In this document: piece after piece, positions 1-6,480 of the stretch | Layout: each line of letters begins with the position of its first letter | Numbering within the stretch: the stretch's first letter is position 1 | Assembly (NCBI GenBank): GCA_038329845.1 | Contig: JBBQNJ010000099.1 | Coordinates: forward strand, 1 to 14,187 | Length of the DNA stretch: 14,187 nt | DNA from: JBBQNJ01 sp038329845 | Lineage (GTDB): Bacteria; Planctomycetota; Phycisphaerae; Tepidisphaerales; Tepidisphaeraceae | Direction of reading: 5' to 3' | Notes under the pieces: generated by a model | What the model saw: the letters and a program-made list of their open reading frames with translations, nothing else | Told to the model about the DNA's origin: nothing | Databases searched by the model: none | Program-made: the position numbers and the translations under genes

Positions 1-71
1 CGGCAGAGCCGCCGTCTTCTCACGCGCTGCGCCAAAAAGACGGTGGCTAGCCGCCCCTACCTGCTACGCTT

Positions 72-139
72 GCCCGCACGAAGGGATGGCCCGCACGAAG
101 GGATGGCCCGCACGAAGGGGTCGCCGGCACGAAGCGGTT
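72..139. repeat. 17-bp tandem repeat, four copies
   Basis: Units are 72-88 and 89-105 (both GCCCGCACGAAGGGATG), 106-122 (ending GGGGTC) and 123-139 (GCCGGCACGAAGCGGTT). The first two are identical and the others drift progressively. 17 is not a multiple of 3, so a repeat protein is unlikely. Confidence 0.9.
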
Positions 140-198
140 ACTCCCGACCCCTTCGATAGCCCCGAAGGAACAACAGTGAAGACTCCCGACCCCTTCGA
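140..198. repeat. Direct repeat pair of GGGGTCGGGAGT type
   Basis: The 17-mer ACTCCCGACCCCTTCGA occurs at 140-156 and 182-198. On the minus strand the core reads GGGGTCGGGAGT. A similar core (GACTCCTGACCCC) is at 6194-6206. From memory, GGGGTCAGGAGTC-like motifs in planctomycete genomes accompany REP-associated tyrosine transposases, but no such transposase is in this window, so that link is only a suggestion. Confidence 0.75.
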
Positions 199-261
199 GA
201 GCTCCGTGACACATATTCCTGCCGCTTCATCGTCAACAGCCGTTCCCTGACTCATCTCGAT

Positions 262-285
262 AAAAAACCCCGGCCTCCAGGCCGG
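262..285 (-). terminator. Hairpin with T tract, reads as a minus-strand terminator
   Basis: CCGGCCT (270-276) and AGGCCGG (279-285) form a perfect 7-bp stem with a CC loop. Six A residues at 262-267 become a T6 tract on the minus strand, two bases after the stem. The nearest gene to the right is on the plus strand, so no obvious minus-strand transcript needs it. Confidence 0.45.
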
Positions 286-499
286 TCATTCCCCCCGATT
301 ACACTATTTTTTACGCTCCCCCCAAAATTCGGGCACGCCCGCGGCACGCCCGGGCACGCCCGATCTTTCCGGGCATTAATTGTCCCTTGGCAATTTCCCC
401 GCCGCCGACTACGCTTTTAGCTGCTGTAGGACTCGACAACCCCGATGATTCTCGGCACCCCGATGATTCTCGTGCGCCCAAGGGAAGGCTCAACCGGCC

Positions 500-1162
500 A
501 TGCAGGAAGCAAGTACCCGTAAAATCTACGATATTCACTCGCTTTTCTACGATGCGACGTTCGGGCGCCTGGTCCGGCGGCGGATCGCCACGGCGATCGA
601 GCATATGCCGATATCCCCGACCGATCGGGTGCTGGACCTGGGGATCGGCACCGGAGTCAGCCTCAGTTATTATCCCAATCGCGGGCAGATCGTGGGCGTG
701 GATTTGTCGGCGGGGATGCTTCGCCAGGCCCGCAAGAAGATCAACGAGCGCGGGTTGGATCATGTCAGCGTGTTCCAGGCCGACGCGATGACGCTCCCGT
801 TCGCCGATGACACGTTCGATCATGTGTTCATCAGCCATGTGATCAGCGTGGTGAGCGATCCGTACCGCCTGGTGCGCGAGGCGCAGCGGGTGGCCAAGCC
901 CGGGGCGCGGCTGGTGATCGTCAACCATTTCCAATCGACCAATCGCTTCATCGCCATGGTCGAGCAGTGGCTCTGCCCGCTTTGCACAAAGCTGGGCTGG
1001 CGCAGCGATCTACGCTTGCAGGATCTGATCCGGCGGACCGGGGTGGAGATCGACTACCGCTACAAGCTCGAGAGCATCGACTTGTGGGAAACGGTGGTGA
1101 TGACGAACACCAAGAGCGCCGTTGGGACGAGCAATTCGGTGCCGGCAGCGGCCGCGGCGTAA
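500..1162 (+). CDS. SAM-dependent methyltransferase, PmtA-like (phospholipid N-methyltransferase type)
   Basis: A 220-residue class I methyltransferase. Motif I is VLDLGIGTG (residues 44-52), the acidic residue after strand 2 is D68 in VGVDLS, and the post-motif region QADAMTLPFADDTFD (93-107) fits UbiE/COQ5-like enzymes. The VNHF segment (141-144) and the N-terminal YDIHSLFYDATFG pattern are, from memory, typical of Rhodobacter-type PmtA, which methylates phosphatidylethanolamine toward phosphatidylcholine at the membrane face. There is no signal peptide or membrane helix. The C-terminus ends in an alanine-rich tail. The start follows an AGGGAAGG tract (481-488) at slightly long spacing. Substrate is inferred; a quinone or other small-molecule methyltransferase is the main alternative. 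The class I fold is certain, the phospholipid role moderately likely. It stands alone: the next gene has its own promoter. Confidence 0.85.
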   Translation: MQEASTRKIYDIHSLFYDATFGRLVRRRIATAIEHMPISPTDRVLDLGIGTGVSLSYYPNRGQIVGVDLSAGMLRQARKKINERGLDHVSVFQADAMTLPFADDTFDHVFISHVISVVSDPYRLVREAQRVAKPGARLVIVNHFQSTNRFIAMVEQWLCPLCTKLGWRSDLRLQDLIRRTGVEIDYRYKLESIDLWETVVMTNTKSAVGTSNSVPAAAAA

Positions 1163-1177
1163 TCAAGAATGCAACTC

Positions 1178-1206
1178 TTGGCGGCGTGGCCGGAGGGTGA
1201 TATTAT
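1178..1206 (+). promoter_or_regulatory. Sigma70-like promoter before the sugar isomerase gene
   Basis: TTGGCG (1178-1183, 4/6 to TTGACA) and TATTAT (1201-1206, 5/6 to TATAAT) are separated by exactly 17 bp. It lies about 105 bp before the isomerase start. The leader contains a small perfect hairpin, ATCGCGCG/CGCGCGAT (1226-1243). Confidence 0.5.
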
Positions 1207-1311
1207 TCTGTCTTCCCCCCTGACGATCGCGCGTGCGCGCGATTCGGGTCGGGAATGCAAACGATTGCGGGGCGTCCGATCATCCGGTGCCCCCGCGGGA
1301 GAGATTCCACC

Positions 1312-2976
1312 ATGAACTACGTCCTGCCCACAGCCCGGAAAACCGCCAAGGTTAAGAAGAACCAGGTCCTGTTGATCGCCAATGGCGACCTTCGCCAAAG
1401 CGCCAACGAAAAATGCTGGCCCGAGCAGGCCAAGATGGAGCAGACGCTCACCGACGCCGTGCGCGAGCAGGGATATGAGCTGATCCGCGCCCATGCTTAT
1501 GATCCATCGAAAAAGCACGGCTTCATCCAGTCGCAAAAGCAGGGGATGGAAGTCTTCGCCGGTATCGACCCCGAGGCCCCGCTCATCGTCGCCGAGAGTG
1601 TCTGGCAGTATTCGCACCACGTTCTGCACGGACTGATCAGCCATCGCGGGCCGATCCTCACCGTCGCCAACTGGTCGGGCACCTGGCCGGGACTGGTCGG
1701 AATGCTCAATCTCAACGGCTCGCTGACCAAGGCCGGCGTGAAGTACTCGACCATCTGGAGCGAGGATTTCAACGATGATCACTTCCGCAATTACCTGGGC
1801 GCGTGGCTGAAAGACGGGAAGGCCAAGCACAAGACCGCGCATGTGACGAAGTTCAAGGACGTGTCCGTCGGCGCCAAGGAGCAGCGTCTGGGCGAAGCGT
1901 TGGCCGAGCAGCTTAAGCGCGAGAAGGCGATCATGGGCATCTTCGACGAAGGGTGCATGGGGATGTTCAACGCGATCATTCCCGATGAGCTGCTCAATCC
2001 CACCGGGGTCTACAAGGAACGGCTCAGCCAGTCGGCGCTCTACTACGAGACGACGCGGGTCTCGGATGCCGAGGCCAAGCAGGTCCGCCAGTGGATGGAG
2101 CAACGCGGGATGAAGTTCAAGACCGGCCCGAACGATGCCGAGGACTTGACCGATGCTCAGATCCTCCAGCAGTGCAAGATGTACATCGCCGCGATGCGGA
2201 TCGCCGACGATTTCGGCTGCCACACGATCGGGATCCAGTACCAGCAGGGACTGAAGGATCTTCTTCCGGCGAGCGACCTGGTGGAAGGCACGCTGAATGA
2301 GTCGGATCGACCCCCGGTCAAGAGCCGCGATGGTAAGCGGGTGTTGTACGCGGGCGAGCCGCTGCCTCATTTCAACGAGGTGGACGAATGCGCCGGCTTG
2401 GATGGCTTGATGACTTTCCGCGTCCACAAGGCCATGCACCAGCCGGTCGAGAACACGCTGCATGACCTGCGCTGGGGCGATCCGGATCGCAGCGGCAGCA
2501 CGCAGGAGTATGTCTGGGTCCTTTTGATCTCCGGCTCGGCTCCGCCGTCCCACTTCATTGACGGCTGGGCCGGCGCCTCCAGCGAGCGTCAGCCGGCGAT
2601 GTACTTTCGCCTCGGCGGCGGCACGCTCAAGGGGATCAGCAAGCCCGGCGAGATCGTTTGGAGCCGCGTTTTCATCGAGGACGGCCGTCTGAAGATGGAC
2701 CTGGGCCGGGCCGCCGTCGTTCAACTGCCCGAGGCCGAAACGCAGCGACGCTGGGACGCGACGACGCCGCAGTGGCCGATCATGCACGCCGTGACGTACG
2801 GCGTCAGCCGCGATGAGATGATGGCCCGTCACAAGGCCAACCACATCCAGGTGGTCTACGCCAACAGCGCCGACGAGGCGGATAAGGCGATGCTGGCCAA
2901 GGCCGCCATGGCCGATGCGATGGGTATGGACGTTCACATTTGCGGCACCCGCAAGAACGGGCGCGGCTGGGAATAA
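1312..2976 (+). CDS. L-fucose/L-arabinose isomerase-family protein
   Basis: A 554-residue protein of the L-fucose isomerase-like superfamily, cytoplasmic enzymes that interconvert aldoses and ketoses using a metal ion (commonly Mn2+). Recognisable stretches are an N-terminal Rossmann-like half with VLLIANGD near residue 19, VAESVWQYSHHVLHGL near 95-110, NWSGTWPGLVGMLNLNGSL near 123-141, FDEGCMGMFNAIIPDELLNPTG near 210-230 and HFNEVDECAGLDG near 352-364. The acidic residues of the last segment are candidate metal ligands, but I cannot assign them by alignment. ATG 1312 is chosen because GGAG (1298-1301) sits 10 bp upstream; the frame is open to 1255, but that extension lies in the leader. Length is close to E. 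coli FucI (about 590). The true sugar could be fucose, arabinose or a rarer one. No kinase or aldolase partner is next to it. Confidence 0.8.
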   Translation: MNYVLPTARKTAKVKKNQVLLIANGDLRQSANEKCWPEQAKMEQTLTDAVREQGYELIRAHAYDPSKKHGFIQSQKQGMEVFAGIDPEAPLIVAESVWQYSHHVLHGLISHRGPILTVANWSGTWPGLVGMLNLNGSLTKAGVKYSTIWSEDFNDDHFRNYLGAWLKDGKAKHKTAHVTKFKDVSVGAKEQRLGEALAEQLKREKAIMGIFDEGCMGMFNAIIPDELLNPTGVYKERLSQSALYYETTRVSDAEAKQVRQWMEQRGMKFKTGPNDAEDLTDAQILQQCKMYIAAMRIADDFGCHTIGIQYQQGLKDLLPASDLVEGTLNESDRPPVKSRDGKRVLYAGEPLPHFNEVDECAGLDGLMTFRVHKAMHQPVENTLHDLRWGDPDRSGSTQEYVWVLLISGSAPPSHFIDGWAGASSERQPAMYFRLGGGTLKGISKPGEIVWSRVFIEDGRLKMDLGRAAVVQLPEAETQRRWDATTPQWPIMHAVTYGVSRDEMMARHKANHIQVVYANSADEADKAMLAKAAMADAMGMDVHICGTRKNGRGWE

Positions 2977-2987
2977 TTTCACTGGCC

Positions 2988-3096
2988 GGGCGCTGATGCG
3001 CATCGCCGATTCGCATTGCTACGGCGAAGCTGCAGACGCAACTGGACGCGGCCCAGGCGCGGGCGCTGATGCGCATCGCCGATTCGCATAGCTACG
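2988..3096. repeat. 36-bp direct repeat, two copies 73 bp apart
   Basis: Copies at 2988-3023 and 3061-3096 begin GGGCGCTGATGCGCATCG and differ at one position (T3017 versus A3090). The 73-bp offset is not a multiple of 3, so the copies fall in different frames. They lie between the isomerase stop and the hairpin at 3094. Confidence 0.85.
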
Positions 3097-3125
3097 CCCG
3101 AGCCGGGTCAATCCGGCTCGGGCGT
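3094..3125 (+). terminator. Strong hairpin downstream of the isomerase gene
   Basis: ACGCCCGAGCCGG (3094-3106) and CCGGCTCGGGCGT (3113-3125) form a perfect 13-bp stem with a GTCAAT loop. There is no T tract, so this is either a U-less terminator or a transcript-stabilising structure for the isomerase mRNA ending 118 bp upstream. Confidence 0.55.
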
Positions 3126-3226
3126 CGCTGTCGCCGAGGATCACCAAACCCGCCGCTCGGCCACCGCGAATGGCCGCACACATCGTCATCGTCCTGGGCA
3201 TGGTCCCTCGGTAGAATGGACCCACG

Positions 3227-3467
3227 ATGACCCTCGATGCGTTCAAGACTCTTCGGAACCGCCGGCCCTTCGAGCCGCTGCGCATCACGATGAGCAGCGG
3301 CCAGGTGTTTGACGTTCGTCATCCGGAGCTGGCGGCCCCTGAGCCGCAGTTACATGCTCATCATCGTTCCCGACCAGCAGGGCGGTCCCACGGATCTGTG
3401 GGAATACCTTTCCTACCTGCATATTGCTCACGTCGAAACGCTCTCGCGGTCCGAGCGGGCCGCTTGA
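3227..3467 (+). pseudogene. Small planctomycete protein gene broken by a +1 frameshift
   Basis: The first 36 codons read MTLDAFKTLRN...EPLRITMSSGQVFDVRHPELA, which resembles a small family common in planctomycetes (about 70-80 residues, function unknown). At the CCCC run 3336-3339 the frame is lost. Removing one C restores ...ELAALSRSYMLIIVPDQQGG... through LWEYLSYLHIAHVETL to a TGA at 3465-3467, giving 79 residues of normal family length. The frameshift is therefore one extra base in a homopolymer, either a true recent mutation or a read/assembly error. No Shine-Dalgarno is visible. A TAGAAT at 3212-3217 lies 9 bp before the ATG, so a near-leaderless transcript is possible. Confidence 0.7.
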
Positions 3468-3871
3468 ATATTGCATCCTCGGGTGTGCCCACTTTTTTTG
3501 GGCAGGCATTTCATTGAACATTTTCGGGGATACTGTGGATTCGACACGCCCTTCTTCCTCTCTCCCGGTACTCTGGGGGTTGGGTTGGGTGGGGGTCTGA
3601 CTGGGGGGCTTGGTCTTCGTCGCCGCAGTCATCGCCAGCGGCTTTTCCATGCGAATTGGCCCATTTTGATCGACATGCCACGAAGACCCCCACTTCTGCT
3701 CTCCCCCGGCGTACCGGGAGAGAGTAATTCGCGGCGTCCCTCGTCGCGGAACGATCTCCCCGAATTGTGGGCGCATCCGAGAGATCGGATGCAGTCCCAG
3801 CGTCAGTGCATTGAAGAAGCGAAGCTGTGGATGCGGTGCCGCGCAAACGGCATCCGGGTATTTTCCCGGTC
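3468..3871. other. Gene-free region with hairpins
   Basis: I find no supportable gene. TGCCCA (3486-3491) and TGGGCA (3499-3504) form a 6-bp hairpin around a T-rich loop. A G/T-rich run occupies about 3574-3612. An imperfect CTCTCCC...GGGAGAG hairpin lies near 3700-3726. CCGGG/CCCGG (3854-3858/3865-3869) forms a small stem immediately before the ATG at 3872. Overlapping open frames on both strands look like non-coding translation. Confidence 0.55.
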
Positions 3872-4303
3872 ATGGGGACCTGTCCAGACGCCATCCAGCG
3901 ACTGATCGATCGTTTCAACCAGCAGTCCGACCAGGTTCGCTCGCCGGATTACAACGAAACCCAACTTCGGATCGACTTGATCAACCCGATGTTCCGGGAA
4001 CTCGGCTGGGACATCGACAACGCCCAAGGCTTCGCCGAGCGGTACCGTGAAGTCGTCCATGAAGACCGCGTCCGGGTCGCCGGTCAGACCAAGGCCCCGG
4101 ACTACTCCTTCCGCGTCGGTGGGCAACGCAAGTTCTTCCTCGAAGCCAAGAAGCCCGCCGTTGACATCCGCAACAACTGGGAACCCGCCTACCAGTTGCG
4201 ACGCTATGGCTGGTCCGCCAAGCTCTCCTGCTCGCTCCTGACCGACGCCATCGTGCGGCCGATGCCCTTTGGGGGTCGCGCGACAATTCGGTTACCATTT
4301 TGA
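3872..4303 (+). pseudogene. Truncated type IIG restriction-methylase, N-terminal nuclease domain only
   Basis: About 124 residues match what I recall of the N-terminus of large (about 1000-residue) type IIG/Eco57I-like restriction-modification proteins. The opening is AIQRLIDRFNQQSD, followed by YNETQLRIDLINPMFRELGWDIDN (E29), then the PD-(D/E)xK nuclease centre PDY (D77) ... FFLEAKKP (E91, K93), then YQLRRYGWSAKLSCSLLTD. Intact relatives continue LLTDFEEF and on to a methyltransferase. Here homology ends at residue 124 and an unrelated 19-residue tail reaches TGA 4301-4303. No methyltransferase motif follows. I chose ATG 3872 because family similarity begins there; an ATG at 3827 is in frame. 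The fragment overlaps the next open frame by TTGA. It cannot methylate; whether the isolated nuclease domain folds or acts is unknown. Confidence 0.72.
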
Positions 4304-4845
4304 ACGTCCCTATGCGAAGAGTAAACTGGGACAAACCTCATATGTGGAAGGCTGACGTTGCGGCCTCGGTCGACCAGTTCAACCAGTGGTTCATGAAGTT
4401 CGCACCACAGGCTTTCCGCTCCACGCGCGTTAAGACAACCGAGCACGTCAAGGCGGCACTGATCGCCACTCGCGACCTCCGCGCCCTTGATGCGGGTACT
4501 CTCCGAGCCAACCCCGGCGCGTTGCCGACCCTCCGCATGTGTACTGCACCGCCTTTGGCCGTGGATCGACTGGTCGGGCTCGCCGGAGCAAGCAAATCGC
4601 TCATCGGCAGTATGGAGGAAGGGAGGCTCGCCGCCCGCATGAAGGCGGAACTGCTGGACGAGAACTTGAGCAAGGTATGTTCCGTCCTGACGAAGTTGCT
4701 CGATCACGATATTTTTCCTTGGCTGGGAGCACGCAAAGCCCCGACTGACCACGAACGCGATCGGGCGTCGACAATTGTTGCCGACCGTCTGTGTGGCGCG
4801 GTCGCTAACCCGATCGTCCGCAACGCCCAGGAGCAGCTCAGATAG
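4300..4845 (+). pseudogene. Truncated XamI-type restriction endonuclease
   Basis: The protein begins, from TTG 4300 or more likely ATG 4312, with NWDKPHMWKADVAASVDQFN, then WFMKFAPQAFRSTRVKTTEHV, PTLRMCTAPPLAVDRLVGLAG, MEEGRLAARMK and DRLCGAVANPIVRNAQEQ. These match my memory of the XamI restriction endonuclease family (XamI is an isoschizomer of SalI, cutting GTCGAC), usually about 300 residues. Only 177-181 residues remain. The frame ends at TAG 4843-4845, and the C-terminal half, where the catalytic acidic/EAK residues should lie, is missing. Another 24 in-frame codons after the TAG (AISQFSL...) may be residual coding sequence. The next bases run into the 21-bp repeat array. With the preceding methylase fragment it looks like a methylase-endonuclease pair that has lost most of its methylase gene and the end of its nuclease gene. 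Inactivity is inferred. Confidence 0.72.
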
Positions 4846-4903
4846 GCCATCTCTCAATTCTCCCTCTTCGCCCTGGATTGCGATCTGGCCCAACCGACTT
4901 GCG

Positions 4904-5125
4904 AACGCGGCGTTCTCATTTAAGAACGCGGCATTCTCATTTATGAATGCGGCGTTCTCATTTATGAACGCGGCGTTCTCATTTAACAATGCGGCGTTCT
5001 CATTTAAGACTGCGGCGTTCTCATTTAACAATGCGGCGTTCTCATTTAACAATGCGGCGTTCTCATTTAAGAATGCGGCGTTCTCACTTAAAAATGCGGT
5101 GATCTCACTTAAAAATGCGGTGATC
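4904..5125. repeat. 21-bp tandem repeat array, ten full copies plus a partial one
   Basis: Units begin at 4904 and recur every 21 bp to 5113, with a 12-bp partial copy to 5125. The consensus is AACGCGGCGTTCTCATTTA plus two variable bases. Copies 1-8 differ mainly at the last two bases and at AAC/AAT; the last copies change to CTCACTTAAA and GCGGTGATC, as expected for a decaying edge. The array has no spacers, so it is not CRISPR. Because 21 is divisible by 3, both strands have an open frame: plus reads N-A-A-F-S-F-x repeats, minus reads N-E-N-A-A-F-L repeats. Neither frame starts at a convincing gene. Confidence 0.95.
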
Positions 5126-5311
5126 ATCACGGGCGGGAGCATTTGCGCGGGGGGTTTCTGCATGAAATCGCCGGTTTTATCGACCGTTCGGATTATTTCG
5201 AATCGTGGTTAAGTGAGGGTTGGCGCGATCCGATCAACCGTACGGGACGTGAGACTTAAGGGCTTGTGCCCTTTGCCCGATCCCGAACTGTCTCTCTATA
5301 TGGAGATTGGT

Positions 5312-6016
5312 ATGGCTAGTCATTTCCCTCCTGGGACCGATGCCGGGTTGCTGGCATGGACGAATAATTTTTTCACCGGGATTCAAGTTAGTCCCACCGC
5401 GGTCGGATTGACCGCGGCACAGGTGACGGTGTACGACGACGTTTACAGCGAGTGGCGCAGCAAGCTGATGACAGCGCAGAATCCCGCCACGCGGGGCACG
5501 TTGACCATCTTCGTCAAGAACGAGTGCAAGAAGCAGATCATCGCGATCTCTCGCGAATTCGCCGCGATCGTGCAGGCGTTTCCGGGCACGACCAACGAGC
5601 AGCGGGTGTCGCTGGGTCTGACGGTCCGCAAGGTTCCCTCGCCGATTCCCGTCCCGAGCGTGGCGCCGGGGATGGATCTGCGCGGCGTTACGGGGCGCAT
5701 CGTCAATGTGCGCATTCACAACGCCGATGCGGCCAGCAAGCGGGCCAAGCCCGATGGGGTGATGGCGGCGTGGGTCTACTCGTTTGTGGGCGAGAATTAC
5801 CCGAGCGATCCCGGCGAATGGGAGTTTGAAGGCTCGACCTCGACCCATGAGTTTCAGGCCATCTTCCCCAACAGCGTGGCGGGCGGCGAGCAGGTGTGGA
5901 TTTGTGCGGCATGGGTGAACGCCAAGCAGCAGGCCGGGCCGGTGTGCATGCCGATCACCACCCACATTCAGGGTGGCGGCATAGGCATGACCGCGGAGAT
6001 CAAGATCGCGGCGTAG
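5312..6016 (+). CDS. Planctomycete protein of unknown function, helical N-terminus and beta-sandwich-like C-terminus
   Basis: A 234-residue protein. I chose ATG 5312 because GGAG (5302-5305) is well placed and family similarity starts there (MASHFPPGTDAGLLAWTNNF); the frame is open upstream to 5213 but that extension has no family look. Residues 1-100 appear helical, ending in VSLGLTVRKVPS. A proline-rich linker (109-119, PSPIPVPSVAP) joins a C-terminal half of alternating beta character (about 125-220, with VNVRIHNADAASKRAKPDGV, AAWVYSF and EQVWICAAWVNAKQQAGPV) resembling a fibronectin type III-like fold. Similar two-part proteins recur in planctomycetes and verrucomicrobia with no known role. 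There is no signal peptide or membrane helix. It has no operon partner: decayed DNA lies on the left and a repeat-rich gap on the right. Confidence 0.8.
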   Translation: MASHFPPGTDAGLLAWTNNFFTGIQVSPTAVGLTAAQVTVYDDVYSEWRSKLMTAQNPATRGTLTIFVKNECKKQIIAISREFAAIVQAFPGTTNEQRVSLGLTVRKVPSPIPVPSVAPGMDLRGVTGRIVNVRIHNADAASKRAKPDGVMAAWVYSFVGENYPSDPGEWEFEGSTSTHEFQAIFPNSVAGGEQVWICAAWVNAKQQAGPVCMPITTHIQGGGIGMTAEIKIAA

Positions 6017-6193
6017 TGGTTTTGCGAATGCACGGCCGATCGCGGGAAACCGTGTTCGGCTGTTTCGAGGTGAGGCGTGAGGCTCCGACAGCCGAGGTGT
6101 GCGGGGCTTGGAGTGGGCTTGCCGCCAACGCGCTCAGCGCACGTGAGAGAATGGGGCCGGATGGGCCTGACCCTTTGGGCCTTCTCGAAGTAT

Positions 6194-6234
6194 GACTCCT
6201 GACCCCGGTTCCCCTTCTGACCCCGGTTCCCCTT
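6194..6234. repeat. GACTCCTGACCCC motif followed by an 18-bp tandem pair
   Basis: GACTCCTGACCCC is at 6194-6206. CTGACCCCGGTTCCCCTT occurs at 6199-6216 and again at 6217-6234. The core resembles the ACTCCCGACCCC repeats at 140-198, so the same family of short repeats lies on both sides of the left half of the window. Confidence 0.8.
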
Positions 6235-6365
6235 CCGAGTGAGTGTGGGTGTCTCGCCGAAGGTCGCGAGCGGGATACCGCTCCGCCAAAAAATCGGGCA
6301 CGTCCTCTTCCCCCTTCGGGCCTTGTATGTTGCCTCAACGGCCCTCGTGTACTTTAGCGTTGTCG

Positions 6366-6418
6366 CCCCCCTCCCCCCCCCGCCCCCTCCGCCCCTCCGC
6401 CCCTCCGCCCCTCCGCTC
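6366..6418. repeat. C-rich tract with four 8-bp CTCCGCCC units
   Basis: A run of almost pure C (6366-6386) leads into four copies of CTCCGCCC (6387-6394, 6395-6402, 6403-6410, and 6411-6418 ending CTC). The minus strand has several runs of four or more G, so a G-quadruplex is possible. It lies about 40 bp before the glycosyltransferase start. Confidence 0.85.
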
Positions 6419-6480
6419 GTCAAGCTATTCCTGCTTGCATTGAAATCCTCGCCGCGGGAGTGACAATCGTCGCAATCACA

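Larger units (their letters stand above)
1..499. other. Gene-free left edge with short repeats and hairpins
   Basis: I see no convincing gene here. An imperfect 11-bp stem-loop lies at 8-18/37-47 (one G-T pair) and may be the terminator of a gene outside the window. It is followed by a 17-bp tandem repeat, a pair of 17-bp direct repeats, a GC hairpin with an A tract, clustered GCACGCC units (330-362; CGGGCACGCCCG occurs at 330-341 and 351-362), and an 18-bp unit repeated twice (440-475, core CCCCGATGATTCTCG). The short open frames here translate the repeats and resemble no family I know. Confidence 0.7.
6017..6459. other. Gene-free gap with repeats and low complexity
   Basis: No gene is supported. 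The gap holds an 18-bp tandem pair and a C-rich 8-bp repeat, listed separately. Open frames on either strand (including glycine/proline-rich ones) are products of base composition. Confidence 0.65.

Noticed and set aside
64..255. Small minus-strand protein with SKGSGV repeats
   Set aside because: The peptide repeats merely translate the two 17-bp direct repeats; no start signal or family.
1060..3003. 647-codon minus-strand open frame
   Set aside because: It is antisense to the isomerase gene, whose plus-strand product has clear family motifs, promoter and ribosome site. Long antisense frames are common at this GC content.
4904..5125. CRISPR array
   Set aside because: The 21-bp units are directly adjacent without spacers and no cas gene is present.
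4204..5163. 319-codon minus-strand open frame through the 21-bp array
   Set aside because: Outside the array it is antisense to the XamI-like fragment, which has convincing homology on the plus strand. The repeat part is open only because the unit is a multiple of 3.
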